DNA of 64,000 bases from UMGS75 sp963648435 (GTDB lineage Bacteria > Bacillota_I > Bacilli_A > ML615J-28 > CAG-313). The notes under the pieces were generated by a model. The model worked only from the letters and a program-made list of their open reading frames with translations, was not told where the DNA came from and ran no database searches. The DNA is taken from the NCBI GenBank assembly GCA_963648435.1, contig CAVJDT010000003.1:1-64000 (forward strand), in the 5' to 3' direction. Both the position numbers and the translations under genes were made by a program. Shown here one piece after another: positions 1-8,811 of this stretch (positions are counted from its first letter, which is position 1; each line of letters opens with the position of its first letter).

Positions 1-662
1 TTACTATTACTATTACTATCACTAGCACTAGCACAAGTATTAAGAATATATGGTTCTTCCACTAATTCATCATTAATATATAATTTATTTTCATCAAGGA
101 TAATTCTATCACCAGGTAGTCCAATTATTCTTTTAATATAATATGAACCATCTGATGTAAAATCACCATCTAAGCTATATGAATCAACCTTGAAAACGAT
201 TACATCATATCGCTTAAAAATATTAGTGAACCTTAAGGTTGCAATTGACTGATCTTTATATGTAGGAAACATGGAATTACCTGATATTACAAAGTTTGTA
301 CTAATAAAGGAATAATAGCCAAAAGCGGAGTTACATAAGAGTCCACTTACTATAGTTACTATCGATAATGTGCGAATAATATTTTCTTGAGATTTTTTTA
401 TAATACTTTCAAGACTAGTTCTTCTTATTACATACATTCCAATAATTACAATAAACATTGCAATGTTTATTATTAATAAAGGAATACGATATGCTTTCAA
501 GAAGATCGATATATACTGTTCAGAGAAATAATAATATGAGAATTTAGTATTAACAAGTGAATAAAGAATTAAATTAACACTTATTAATAAAATTAATATG
601 GAATCAATACAATCTTTTTTGGATAAAGATTTGTAATTATAAACCAGTATTTTATCGTTCAT
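1..662 (-). CDS. lepB: Type I signal peptidase, 3' end beyond the window
   Basis: Cleaves signal peptides from exported proteins at the outer face of the membrane. About 220 residues are visible. Three hydrophobic segments (about residues 22-36, 58-79 and 98-122) precede the catalytic part. The Ser box SGNSMFPT puts the nucleophile at S130, and the Lys box YYIKRIIGLPGD puts the general base at K177, so the Ser-Lys dyad is intact. The start is ATG at 662 with GGAG about 8 bases upstream. No stop occurs before base 1, so the gene is partial. The last codons (about 1-36) are a Ser/Asn/Ala triplet run of AGT, AAT and GCT, an unusual low-complexity stretch for this family. A good promoter lies 85 bases upstream. 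Confidence 0.9.
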   Translation of the reverse strand, partial: MNDKILVYNYKSLSKKDCIDSILILLISVNLILYSLVNTKFSYYYFSEQYISIFLKAYRIPLLIINIAMFIVIIGMYVIRRTSLESIIKKSQENIIRTLSIVTIVSGLLCNSAFGYYSFISTNFVISGNSMFPTYKDQSIATLRFTNIFKRYDVIVFKVDSYSLDGDFTSDGSYYIKRIIGLPGDRIILDENKLYINDELVEEPYILNTCASASDSNSNS

Positions 663-746
663 ATCATCAAACTCCAATATGAAATTGTACTTTTTTAATT
701 ACATAATTACTAAAATATGTAAGTAAAACAAAATATAATCACTAAT

Positions 747-775
747 ATAATACTACTTTTTTATCACTTTTTCAA
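747..775 (-). promoter_or_regulatory. Sigma-A-type promoter of the signal peptidase gene
   Basis: On the minus strand TTGAAA (775-770) and TATTAT (752-747) are separated by exactly 17 bases. It lies 85 bases upstream of the lepB start, and no other gene lies between. Confidence 0.6.
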
Positions 776-1199
776 GTAAAATACACTATTCGACAATATT
801 AATTATCAAAATCTTGTAATTCTTATTTTATAAAAGTAATAATTCTAAATTAAGTAATTAATACAAAATCTACCCTTATATTTAGTGATTATTATCGCTA
901 CAAAACTTGCGAATTACATAAACATTTTACTCTCTTTTTTATGGAAGTGCAACCCCTAAAAACTACTAAATTTAGTAGTTTTTGTCGAGTTTTGTAGTAG
1001 TAGGACAAAAACTGTACTTGCACTAATCATATTTTATATACATTAATCATATGCACATAAATTAATTAATATGCTAAAATTAAAATGTTTTTTTATAAAA
1101 GCAATAATAATCAAATTTGCTTTCACAATATAAGACACATAAAGTAACAAAAAATTAACAAAAAATGACATTTTTTTATATTTTTTTTACAAATTTAAC
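776..1199. other. AT-rich intergenic region, no gene seen
   Basis: This stretch between lepB and the next minus-strand gene is very AT-rich. I see no open frame with a ribosome binding site on either strand. The only clear structure is the palindrome described at 946-1024. The rest holds homopolymer runs and weak direct repeats (TTAACAAAAAA-like near 1150-1200). Confidence 0.5.
946..1024. repeat. Nested inverted repeat, possible mini-element or long hairpin
   Basis: The outer arms are AGTGCAA (946-952) and TTGCACT (1018-1024). Inside is a perfect 26-bp palindrome at 958-983 with arms AAAAACTACTAAA and TTTAGTAGTTTTT. A further related copy, TTTTGTAGTAGTAGGACAAAAAC, follows at 990-1012. The nesting could be a miniature transposable element, a decayed insertion-sequence end or a protein-binding palindrome. 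No transposase frame is next to it. Confidence 0.4.
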
Positions 1200-1221
1200 A
1201 AAAAAAGGTGGAAATCCACCT
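1200..1221 (-). terminator. Rho-independent terminator after the 139-aa zinc-ribbon gene
   Basis: On the minus strand AGGTGGA and TCCACCT form a 7-bp stem with a 2-base gap, followed directly by a run of seven T. It lies 20 bases past the stop at 1240. Confidence 0.75.
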
Positions 1222-1239
1222 ATATTAACAATACTACCC

Positions 1240-1659
1240 CTATTCTAATTTAGAGCCACAACCATTACAAAATTTACTACCTGGCTTATTTAGTTCACCA
1301 CATTTTTTACATTTAATACTTGAATCTTGGCTTTTTTCATCATTTAGTGTCCATAAAATTTCTTTTACCGCTGGTGAAAGTTCTTTAGCCATATCATTAA
1401 TTACAGGAGTACTTTCATTCTTAGAGTACCTTTCAATTTCACTTTTAAAGCCAAATAGAGTGATTATAGCACCAAATCCAAGCATAGGTAACCCCGTAAA
1501 GGCAAAGAAGAAAAGTTTTGAAAATTTCCCTTTATTAAACGCTATAAAGAAACTTACAAAACCAATAATAGCACAAATACCTCCTATACTAATAAGAGTA
1601 ATCCCAATTATCTTTAATTTCTTTTTGGTTTTTTGATGTCTTAATTTTTCTTCATTCAT
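1240..1659 (-). CDS. Small two-helix membrane protein with C-terminal zinc ribbon
   Basis: Function not recognised. The 139-aa protein has a basic N-terminus, two hydrophobic helices (about residues 16-38 and 48-70), a charged linker and a C-terminal zinc ribbon made of two CxxC knuckles (KCKKCGELN and FCNGCGSKLE, about residues 116-137). The order puts the zinc ribbon in the cytoplasm after two membrane passes. The start is supported by GGGAGGAAA 7 bases upstream. It stands alone, with its own terminator at 1200-1221 and the engB terminator upstream. Three other genes in this window (2381-3721, 33817-34803, 51779-52129) also combine membrane helices with such ribbons in different orders. Confidence 0.75.
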   Translation of the reverse strand: MNEEKLRHQKTKKKLKIIGITLISIGGICAIIGFVSFFIAFNKGKFSKLFFFAFTGLPMLGFGAIITLFGFKSEIERYSKNESTPVINDMAKELSPAVKEILWTLNDEKSQDSSIKCKKCGELNKPGSKFCNGCGSKLE

Positions 1660-1764
1660 ATTTAATTTCCTCCCACAATTATTTTATCAAAAATCAATTA
1701 ATATTGACAGTAAGTTACATTAAAAATAATATATCCACTTTTGCTTTAAAATTCATTTACTTAG

Positions 1765-1793
1765 AAAACACCCATTTATTTAATAAATGAGTG
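1765..1793 (-). terminator. Rho-independent terminator after engB
   Basis: On the minus strand CACTCATTTAT and ATAAATGGGTG form an 11-bp stem (one G-T pair) with loop TAA, followed by TTTTC. It lies just past the engB stop at 1804. Confidence 0.6.
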
Positions 1794-1803
1794 AATAAAT
1801 TTT

Positions 1804-2379
1804 CTAATATTTCTTTATAATTTCTTCTATCTTCTCTATTCCCATTTTTGTCTCAGATGATACTGGATAACAATTATCATCATTTAAGGCAAGGACTTTA
1901 CGCACATTTTTAACATTATTAATTATTTGATTTTTACTAATTTTATCAGCTTTGGTACAAACTACTACGACATTTAAGTTTAAATGTTTAAGGTAATTAT
2001 ACATTAAAATATCATCTTCAGTTGGATCATGTCTAATGTCGACAATTAAAAAGCAAACCTTGATAAAGTGATAACTATCTAGTAGTTCTTCAATCATTTG
2101 ACCATATTTTAGACGCTCATCGATATTTCTTTTGGCATACCCATATCCAGGTACATCAATAAATAAATAATGGTCATCAATATTATAAAAATTTAAAGCA
2201 ATCGTTTTACCTGGTTTACTTGAAGTAAATGCTAAATTTTTCCTTGAAATTAAGGCATTAATAAAACTACTTTTACCTACATTAGATCTACCCAAAAAAA
2301 CAAATGAGGGGAAGTTTAAAGCCGGATATTGCTTTTTTGATACTGCACTAATTAGATATTCAGCCTTCTTTGGATTCAT
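1804..2379 (-). CDS. engB: Ribosome biogenesis GTP-binding protein EngB (YsxC/YihA)
   Basis: Essential GTPase of the TrmE-Era-EngA-YihA group that helps assemble the large ribosomal subunit in the cytoplasm. The 191-aa length is normal for the family. Visible motifs are G1 GRSNVGKS (30-37), G3 DVPGYG (75-80), G4 TKAD (142-145) and the G5 region SSET (174-177). The start ATG at 2379 comes 1 base after the stop of the upstream zinc-ribbon membrane gene, so the two form an operon and are probably translationally coupled. A terminator follows at 1765-1793. In many Bacilli engB follows lonA; lon is not present here, which is a local difference in gene order. Confidence 0.95.
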   Translation of the reverse strand: MNPKKAEYLISAVSKKQYPALNFPSFVFLGRSNVGKSSFINALISRKNLAFTSSKPGKTIALNFYNIDDHYLFIDVPGYGYAKRNIDERLKYGQMIEELLDSYHFIKVCFLIVDIRHDPTEDDILMYNYLKHLNLNVVVVCTKADKISKNQIINNVKNVRKVLALNDDNCYPVSSETKMGIEKIEEIIKKY

Positions 2380-2380
2380 C

Positions 2381-3721
2381 TTAGTTAGTCTCCTTTAAAG
2401 CTTTTTGAGCCTTCTTTTCAATTACGTTAATGGCAATCACTAGACCTAATAAAATCATAAATAACATGGCAAAAACACTTAAAATAGTTAAAATTTCACT
2501 AACATAATCAAGCGTGGATAAACTAATGAAAGTAACAAATCCCATTAAAACACACATAAAGGCAAATTTAACACCCATTTTTCCATTATTGTATAACTGG
2601 TTTTGAATTTCATTTTGCTTACTAAATCCAATTACTCTAAATATGCCAAGCACAATTTGAGCAAGAGGTACAACGATTAATTGATAGAATGCACACCCTG
2701 AAGCATACGCAATAAGAGGATAAAATCCAAAATTAAATTTTCCTAGTAAATCACCTAAAAGGCATCTTTGTAAAAAACTATAAAGACCACTTGCATGAGT
2801 AGCATCATAATAATCATTAGTTATTGATTTAATTAACATTAAGTAAATAACAAAACAAAAAATTACCATAAATGAACATACAAGATACATAATACGGTGA
2901 ATGAGAAGGGCTTTTGGAACTATTTTCATTGGTTCCATTTTTTGTAACATCTTATGTTTAAAGACCATTCCTACTATTACATAACTAGTTGAAGTTATAA
3001 ATAGTGGCATCATAATAAAGGTAGGATTAATATTATGATTTAAAGAAAAATTAAAGATATTAAACATTGAAGAAAATGCAAATATTGCAATAAACAATAA
3101 AACTTTACTATTAATAATATTAAAATTTTTACTAAAAGAATTTAAGAAAATATTTTGATAATTACCATTAATTAGTTTAATTGCTGTTACAAGTTCTGAA
3201 ATTAGCATAGTTAATACCAAAGCTAATAAAACAACTATATAAAAAATATAAAGAACAAAAGAGCCATAACTTCCCACATATTTTAAATAAGCAAATAAGG
3301 CTTGAAACAAAAAAATAAAGAAAGTAGAATAACTACTATTTGGACTAGTTGCATCATTTAACGGAACTAAAGCTAGTAATAAAAACGATAGTCCTACTAA
3401 ACATACATTAACAATACCAAATATCCAAAAAATCCTCTTGATAACTTTATTATTTGAAGCTTCTTCTACTACGTTAAAAGGCTTGATATTTACTTGTTCT
3501 TTATTTAGTGGTTTAACCTCTTCTATTATTTTTCCTTCAAATACTTGTTTTTTCACACATCTACTTGCACAAGTAGGACAAAAGTTGGTACTTTCATCAT
3601 ATTCATGATGACAAATTGGACAAATACTTTTTACCACTTGTAAGTGCACTCCACAGTATTTACAAAATTTCATATTTTCAGTAATTTCTTTACCACAATT
3701 TTTACATAAATATTTTGACAT
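2381..3721 (-). CDS. Polytopic membrane protein with two N-terminal zinc ribbons
   Basis: Function not recognised. The 446-aa protein starts with two zinc-ribbon modules. The first has knuckles C6/C9 and C20/C23 (LCKNCG, FCKYCG), the second C34/C37 and C48/C51 (CPICHH, CPTC). A linker follows to about residue 92, then about nine hydrophobic helices to the C-terminus. This is the inverse order of the 139-aa protein at 1240-1659. ATG at 3721 has GAGGTG 9 bases upstream. It is the first gene of an operon with engB, 1 base apart. Zinc-ribbon-plus-membrane proteins of this kind are common and poorly characterised in gut Bacillota. Confidence 0.75.
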   Translation of the reverse strand: MSKYLCKNCGKEITENMKFCKYCGVHLQVVKSICPICHHEYDESTNFCPTCASRCVKKQVFEGKIIEEVKPLNKEQVNIKPFNVVEEASNNKVIKRIFWIFGIVNVCLVGLSFLLLALVPLNDATSPNSSYSTFFIFLFQALFAYLKYVGSYGSFVLYIFYIVVLLALVLTMLISELVTAIKLINGNYQNIFLNSFSKNFNIINSKVLLFIAIFAFSSMFNIFNFSLNHNINPTFIMMPLFITSTSYVIVGMVFKHKMLQKMEPMKIVPKALLIHRIMYLVCSFMVIFCFVIYLMLIKSITNDYYDATHASGLYSFLQRCLLGDLLGKFNFGFYPLIAYASGCAFYQLIVVPLAQIVLGIFRVIGFSKQNEIQNQLYNNGKMGVKFAFMCVLMGFVTFISLSTLDYVSEILTILSVFAMLFMILLGLVIAINVIEKKAQKALKETN

Positions 3722-3741
3722 AATTTATTCACCTCACGTTA

Positions 3742-3747
3742 ATTATA
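3742..3747 (-). promoter_or_regulatory. Probable -10 element for the zinc-ribbon/engB operon
   Basis: A perfect TATAAT on the minus strand 21 bases upstream of the ATG at 3721. The best -35 at 17-base spacing is a weak TAGCAA, so this rests mainly on the -10. Confidence 0.4.
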
Positions 3748-3801
3748 GCATTTTTCAATTTGTTTTGCTATAGATTTGTCTTACCATACCAAAAACATAA
3801 T

Positions 3802-3827
3802 AATAACCCTTATTTCTAAGGGTTATT
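3802..3827 (-). terminator. Hairpin after RNase P RNA
   Basis: AATAACCCTTA and its complement form an 11-bp stem with loop GAAA on the minus strand, directly after the 3' end of rnpB. The following bases, ATTATGTTTTTGG, are a weak T tract. Confidence 0.5.
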
Positions 3828-3830
3828 AAA

Positions 3831-4196
3831 AGTACATCTATAAGCCATATTCTGTAACACTTTCGTGCGGCAATCATTTATCTCAGTTTTCACTGTAACG
3901 TAAGTGAGTTCAATTCCTCCTTACATCATGCCCCTACCAAAATTTGGGTTGCTAGCTTGAGGGGTTTACCCGTTCCACGATCTTGTTTCCAAGATATCTC
4001 GTCTCTGTGGCACCTTAGGAACTACACCATGAGCAATTGCTTTGAGCAATTGCTTTTAGGTTTCATTCGCCGTCACCATCACTGGTGCCCTAACTTATTA
4101 ATTCGTTAGGCACAAACACTACAAACATCGCAGTTTGTGCTAGTATGGACTTTCCTAACACACCTAATGTGTGCTCGATTGCCCGATGTACATTCT
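3831..4196 (-). ncRNA. rnpB: RNase P RNA, type B
   Basis: Catalytic RNA that removes tRNA 5' leaders. Read on the minus strand, the sequence has the family landmarks in order: ATCGGGCAATCGAG near the 5' end, AGGAAAGTCCATACT (the P4 5' strand), GTGACGGCGAATGAAA, GTGCCACAGAGACGAG, GGAACGGGTAAACCCCTC, AACCCAAATTTTGGTAGGGG (type-B), GATTGCCGCACGAAAG, and ACAGAATATGGCTTATAG at the 3' end. The 5' AGAATGTACATC pairs with 3' GATGTACTT to close the molecule. The 5' end abuts or overlaps the stop codon of the degV-family gene, so its promoter must lie inside that gene or it is cut from a longer transcript. End positions are approximate. Confidence 0.95.
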
Positions 4197-5073
4197 ATAT
4201 TTCTTCTTTAAAATCATCGGTAATGATATAACCTAAACTTAAAACACCACTACCAATGTGTGCACCAACGGTTGGGGTTACCGTTGCAATTTCAACACGT
4301 TTTACGTTATGAAACATTTCATTAACCTTATTTGCAAGTTTTTGAGCATCTTCATACCGGTTAGAATGTTGAATAATATAAATAACCTTTTTGGCATTTA
4401 TGGTTTCATTCTTAACTACTTCAATCATGCGCTCAAGAGCTTTAAGATGAGTTCTAACTTTTTCAAAAATTTCAATTTTACCATTAACATTTTTTCCAAG
4501 TTCGAGGATCGGTTTAATTTTCATTAAACCACCAATAAAACCAGAAACAACGTTTAAACGACCATTTTTGACTAAATATTTTAAATCATCAACTAAAAAG
4601 TAGGTTTTTGAATTATCACACATACGATCACATTCTTCAAAAATTTCATTAACCGTATAGCCTTTACTCGCTAGTATTTCTGCGTAATGTGCCGTATAAC
4701 CTTCCATAATACAAGCTGTATTACAATTATAAACTTTTAAATCGACACCTTCGACATAATCATCACCAACAGCTTGGAGATTTTCACCATATGCCGAAAG
4801 CCCAAAAGAAATTGGAAAATGAATTACAGTTGTACAACCTTCCTTACGACAATCTTCAATACATCTAATTATTTCTTTAGGCGTAGGAGCACTAGTTGTT
4901 GGGACAATATCACTTATCTCAAGTTCTTTATAGAACTCATCCGCAGTTATATCAATTCCATCAATTAATTCTTTTTCTCCAAAATGAATTGTCGTTCTTG
5001 TAATCTTAATATTGTGTTTAAACGGTGCGTACTCCAGTCCCGAACTACAGTCTGCAGTTATACCAATTTTCAT
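4195..5073 (-). CDS. DegV family protein (fatty-acid-binding fold)
   Basis: DegV proteins bind fatty acids; some act as FakB, presenting fatty acids to the kinase FakA for phosphorylation in the cytoplasm. The protein begins MKIGITADCSSGLE, the family start motif, with the conserved TTSAPTP segment near residue 60 and a long C-terminal ligand-binding half. Length 292 aa is normal. An in-frame start further upstream (5151) would overlap pnp by 74 bases; ATG at 5073 is preferred because AAGGAGGAG lies 6 bases before it, made from the last codons of pnp. It therefore follows pnp with a 4-base gap and is probably cotranscribed. rnpB begins at its stop codon. No fakA is in the window, so the FakB role is inference. 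Confidence 0.85.
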   Translation of the reverse strand: MKIGITADCSSGLEYAPFKHNIKITRTTIHFGEKELIDGIDITADEFYKELEISDIVPTTSAPTPKEIIRCIEDCRKEGCTTVIHFPISFGLSAYGENLQAVGDDYVEGVDLKVYNCNTACIMEGYTAHYAEILASKGYTVNEIFEECDRMCDNSKTYFLVDDLKYLVKNGRLNVVSGFIGGLMKIKPILELGKNVNGKIEIFEKVRTHLKALERMIEVVKNETINAKKVIYIIQHSNRYEDAQKLANKVNEMFHNVKRVEIATVTPTVGAHIGSGVLSLGYIITDDFKEEI

Positions 5074-5077
5074 TATT

Positions 5078-7327
5078 CTACTCCTCCTTATTGGCCTTAC
5101 GTTTATAAACACGTTTAGGCTTATCAGGAGTACTTTCAACTTTTTCTTCAACCTTTTCTATTTCTGAAGGTTTTTCTTCTTCTTTTTCTATTTTTTCTTC
5201 AACTGGTTTTTGAAGTAAAGCCTTACGAGATAAAACTAATTTTCCTTTTTCATCAATCTTAAGAAGTTTAACCACAATTTCATCACCTTCATGAACAACA
5301 TCTTCAACCTTGTTGACCCGTTTTGTATCAAGAGCAGAAATATGGCATAAACCTTCACATCCTGGCCATAATTCACAGAAAGCTCCAAAATCCATGATTT
5401 TAACAACTTTAACAGGATAAATCTTACCAACTTCAGGTTCACGGGTAATATTTTCAATTGTTTCAATAGCTTTATTAATCCATTCCATATCAGAATGCAT
5501 TACAAAGACACGACCATCTTGTTCAATATCAATCTTAACATTATTGCATTTTTCAATAATTTCTTGAATTACTTTACCACCACTACCAATGACATCTCTA
5601 ATACGATCAGGATTAATTCTAATCATCTTAACTTTTGGAGCGTATGGGCTAAGTTCAGGACGAACTTCACTGATGGTTGTCATCATGTGATCAAGAATTT
5701 GTAAACGCCCTTTTTTAGCTTGAGCAAGAGCTTCTTTAAAGATTTCACGAGTAATACCTTTACATTTAATATCCATTTGTAAAGCAGTAATACCATTTCT
5801 AGTACCTGATACTTTAAAGTCCATATCACCATAATGGTCTTCTAAACCTTGAATGTCCGTTAAAATAGTATATTTAGAACAATCATCATCTTCACTAATT
5901 AAACCCATTGCGATTCCCGCAACCGGTGCTTTAATGGGAACGCCAGCTGCCATTAAGGCAAGAGTACCTGCACAAATTGAAGCTTGAGATGATGAACCAT
6001 TAGATTCCAAAATTTCACTAACAACCCTAATAGTATAAGGAAATTCATCTTCTGATGGAATTACTTGAGCAAGAGAACGTTCACCAAGAGCTCCATGACC
6101 GATTTCACGACGACCAGGTGAACCATATTTACCAGTTGAACCAACTGAAAATTGAGGGAAATTATAATGTAACATGAAACGTTTACTTTCTTCAACTCCT
6201 AAGCCATCAATAATTTGATACTCAGTTAATGAACCTAAAGTAACAGTTGATAAACTTTGAGTTTGACCTCTTGTAAATAAAGCTGAACCATGAGTACGTT
6301 CAAAAATATCAACACGTGATGATAAAGGTCTAATTTCATCAATGGCTCTGCCATCTGGTCTAATCTTATCATTAGTAATAAGTCTTCTGACTTCTGCAGC
6401 TAAAATGTGTTCAAGAATCATATTAACATAAATCATATTCTTTTCAACATCATCTTTAGTAAATTCTTTATTGGCAATAAATTTAGCCTCAAATGTTTCA
6501 CGCGTTTTTTCATTTACCGCTTCAATCGCTGCTTCACGGGCTTTCTTTTCATGAGTTGAAATGGCTACAACTAAATCTTTTTCCGCGAATTCTTTAACTT
6601 CATGTTCTAATTCTTCAGGAATTTTGAATAAGTCAACAACTTTCTTTTCCTTACCACAAACTTTAATAATTTCTTCTTCAAAAGCACATAAACGTTTAAT
6701 TTCTTCATGACCAAACATTAAAGCTTCTAACATATCTTCTTCACTTACTTGCTTAGAGCCAGCTTCAACCATATTAATTGCTTTCGCCGTACCTGCTAAA
6801 GTTAAATTAATGTCTGATGCTTCAAGTTCTTCAACGGTTGGATTAATAACAAATTCACCATTAACCCTTCCTACTACCACCCCCGCAATCGGACCTTCAA
6901 AGGGAATGTTAGAAATACATAAGGCGATACTAGAACCTAGCATTGCGGCCATGGCAGCTGAATAATCAGGATTAGCACACATTACCATATTTACTACTTG
7001 CACTTCATTGCGAAAACCATCAGCGAATAATGGTCTAATTGGTCGATCTATTAAACGAGAAACTAAAGTTTCATGTTCAGTCGGACGACCTTCACGTTTT
7101 AAAAAGCCTCCGGGAATTTTTCCACCTGCGTATAATCTTTCTTGATATAATACTGTAAGTGGAAAAAAGTCAGTATCCATAGCTTTGTCACTGCCTACAG
7201 CTGTACTTAATACAGCAGTATCATTATATCTAACTAAGCAAGCTCCATGAGCCTGTTTTGCAAGTTCACCAATTTCAACGACAAACTTACGTCCACGATG
7301 GGAATATTCAAATACTTGTTTTTCCAT
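5078..7327 (-). CDS. pnp: Polynucleotide phosphorylase
   Basis: 3'-5' phosphorolytic exoribonuclease of mRNA turnover, working as a trimer in the cytoplasm. Domain order is standard: first RNase PH domain with GFLKREGRPTEHET, the alpha-helical linker, second RNase PH domain (GHGALGERSLAQVIP region), KH domain around residues 560-615 (DVIGSGGKVIQEI), S1 domain around 625-695, then a charged Lys/Glu tail. Length 749 aa is slightly long because of the tail (about residues 705-749). AGAAAGG lies upstream of ATG 7327. It follows rpsO as in most bacteria, separated by a hairpin at 7409-7430, and the degV-family gene follows 4 bases downstream. Confidence 0.97.
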   Translation of the reverse strand: MEKQVFEYSHRGRKFVVEIGELAKQAHGACLVRYNDTAVLSTAVGSDKAMDTDFFPLTVLYQERLYAGGKIPGGFLKREGRPTEHETLVSRLIDRPIRPLFADGFRNEVQVVNMVMCANPDYSAAMAAMLGSSIALCISNIPFEGPIAGVVVGRVNGEFVINPTVEELEASDINLTLAGTAKAINMVEAGSKQVSEEDMLEALMFGHEEIKRLCAFEEEIIKVCGKEKKVVDLFKIPEELEHEVKEFAEKDLVVAISTHEKKAREAAIEAVNEKTRETFEAKFIANKEFTKDDVEKNMIYVNMILEHILAAEVRRLITNDKIRPDGRAIDEIRPLSSRVDIFERTHGSALFTRGQTQSLSTVTLGSLTEYQIIDGLGVEESKRFMLHYNFPQFSVGSTGKYGSPGRREIGHGALGERSLAQVIPSEDEFPYTIRVVSEILESNGSSSQASICAGTLALMAAGVPIKAPVAGIAMGLISEDDDCSKYTILTDIQGLEDHYGDMDFKVSGTRNGITALQMDIKCKGITREIFKEALAQAKKGRLQILDHMMTTISEVRPELSPYAPKVKMIRINPDRIRDVIGSGGKVIQEIIEKCNNVKIDIEQDGRVFVMHSDMEWINKAIETIENITREPEVGKIYPVKVVKIMDFGAFCELWPGCEGLCHISALDTKRVNKVEDVVHEGDEIVVKLLKIDEKGKLVLSRKALLQKPVEEKIEKEEEKPSEIEKVEEKVESTPDKPKRVYKRKANKEE

Positions 7328-7408
7328 AATACATACCTTTCTATTTTTTTATATATATATTTACTACAATAACAAACATTTATTATAGGTTGATTTCACC
7401 ATAGTTAT

Positions 7409-7430
7409 AAAGGGCACAAGTGTGCCCTTT
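7409..7430 (-). terminator. rpsO-pnp intergenic hairpin without a T tract
   Basis: AAAGGGCACA and TGTGCCCTTT form a 10-bp inverted repeat just past the rpsO stop. On the minus strand ATAAC follows, not a T run, so full termination is unlikely. A processing or stabilising stem between rpsO and pnp is more likely; in Escherichia coli the same interval holds a terminator and an RNase III site. Confidence 0.5.
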
Positions 7431-7434
7431 AGTC

Positions 7435-7707
7435 CTACTTTCTTAATCCTAATTTGGCAATTAATTCACGGTAACGTTGAATATCACTATTCTTTAAATA
7501 GTTTAATAAATTACGACGATGACCGATTTTCTTTAACAAACCGCGACGAGAGTGGAAATCATGTGTATGAACTTTTAAATGTTCATTTAATTTGTTGATT
7601 TCAGCTGTTAATATTGCGATTTGTACCTCAGGAGAACCAGTATCTCCTTCTGCTCTTGCAAAATTAGCAATAATTGCGGCTTTTTCATCTTTTTTTACAC
7701 AAGCCAT
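7435..7707 (-). CDS. rpsO: 30S ribosomal protein S15
   Basis: Primary 16S rRNA-binding protein of the small subunit platform. The 90-aa product carries the family signature GDTGSPEVQIA (about residues 22-32), HTHDFHSRRGLL (48-59) and HRRNLLNYL. The start is ATG at 7707 with AAGGAGG 8 bases upstream; an in-frame start 36 bases earlier lacks a ribosome site. A strong promoter at 7789-7817 gives a leader of about 75 bases, long enough to hold the autoregulatory structure that S15 binds in many bacteria, although I cannot fold it confidently. pnp follows after a hairpin. Confidence 0.97.
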   Translation of the reverse strand: MACVKKDEKAAIIANFARAEGDTGSPEVQIAILTAEINKLNEHLKVHTHDFHSRRGLLKKIGHRRNLLNYLKNSDIQRYRELIAKLGLRK

Positions 7708-7788
7708 GTTTTTTTCCTCCTTATAAAAGATACCTAAATCCATGAATTACGTCGGAAAAATCGTAAATCTTAGCAATAGGCCATCTCT

Positions 7789-7817
7789 ATTATACAATAA
7801 TTTCCTTATTTTTGCAA
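7789..7817 (-). promoter_or_regulatory. Sigma-A-type promoter of rpsO-pnp
   Basis: TTGCAA (7817-7812) and a perfect TATAAT (7794-7789) are separated by exactly 17 bases on the minus strand. The predicted start is near 7782, leaving a 5' leader of about 75 bases before the rpsO ATG. Confidence 0.8.
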
Positions 7818-7878
7818 ACATAATGAAAACAACTTTTTTAATAGCCTTTAGTTTTTTTCTTTCTTAATAACAAAGTTA

Positions 7879-8811
7879 CTATAAATATTTACTAACAATT
7901 TCCATTATTTTCTTTTTATCTTCATTAATTTGCTTTAAAAACTCATCTTTTGATGCAAAAGTTTGTTCATTTCTAATATAAGTAACAAAATCAACCATAA
8001 TGTTTTGATGATATAAATCTTGATTAAAGTTAAGAATGTTAACCTCAAAACTTAACTTTTCTTGATAGTTAAAACTAGGATTATGACCATAATTAGCAAG
8101 ACCAATGTACCTCATGCTTTGTACCGTAACAATTACCCCGTATACTCCCGGTTTTACTTTCACATAATTATCACTCGTAATAATATTCGCAGTTGGTAAA
8201 TCAATAGTTCTTCCAATTCCTTGACCCTTACTAACCGTTCCAAAAACTCGGTAAAATCTTCCAAGCATTTTAGAAGCAGCTTCGATATTACCACTTCTTA
8301 ACTTTTCCCGGATTAAGGTTGTCCCAATTTTACTATCTTCAAATTTGATTTTTTCAATGATTTCAACCTTGATTAATTCCTTTGATAATTGATTAATCAT
8401 AAAAGCCTTACCTTCTTTTTTTAAACCAAAAGTAAAATCATCGCCTACAACCACATCGACAACATTAATTTTAAGTAAATAATTTGATACAAAATCTTGA
8501 GGAGAAGTTTTCATGAAATTTTCATCAAAATCAATCAAAATTAAATAATCTAAATCATATGCTTCAAGAACTTTAATTTTTTCAGTTAGTGGAGTAATAT
8601 ACTCATATTCCTTAGTTTTATTTATAACTATTGCAGGATGAGGCTCAAAGGTAATAATCGCAGAGGCAGTTGCATGGGAAGTTGAGAGTTCTTTTACTTT
8701 TTTAATTAAAGCTTGATGGCCTAAATGCACCCCATCAAAATCGCCAATACTAACTGATAACTTTAAATTATTATTTTTTTTTAAATATTCCTTAAAATTA
8801 ATTACTTCCAT
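7879..8811 (-). CDS. ribF: Bifunctional riboflavin kinase / FAD synthetase
   Basis: Converts riboflavin to FMN and then FAD in the cytoplasm. The N-terminal nucleotidyltransferase domain shows SIGDFDGVHLGH (residues 21-32) and a GTTLIREKLRSG motif near 155. The C-terminal kinase domain starts at about 190 with GTVSKGQGIGRTIDLPTANI and includes LANYGHNPSF. The length of 310 aa is normal. It overlaps the end of truB by 10 bases, the usual truB-ribF pairing. A ribosome site (GGTAGGGTATGG region) sits inside the end of truB. No FMN riboswitch is visible. Confidence 0.95.
   Translation of the reverse strand: MEVINFKEYLKKNNNLKLSVSIGDFDGVHLGHQALIKKVKELSTSHATASAIITFEPHPAIVINKTKEYEYITPLTEKIKVLEAYDLDYLILIDFDENFMKTSPQDFVSNYLLKINVVDVVVGDDFTFGLKKEGKAFMINQLSKELIKVEIIEKIKFEDSKIGTTLIREKLRSGNIEAASKMLGRFYRVFGTVSKGQGIGRTIDLPTANIITSDNYVKVKPGVYGVIVTVQSMRYIGLANYGHNPSFNYQEKLSFEVNILNFNQDLYHQNIMVDFVTYIRNEQTFASKDEFLKQINEDKKKIMEIVSKYL

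Noticed and set aside
4258..4968. Plus-strand frames opposite the degV-family gene
   Set aside because: No ribosome sites, odd composition, and the minus strand has a clear conserved protein.
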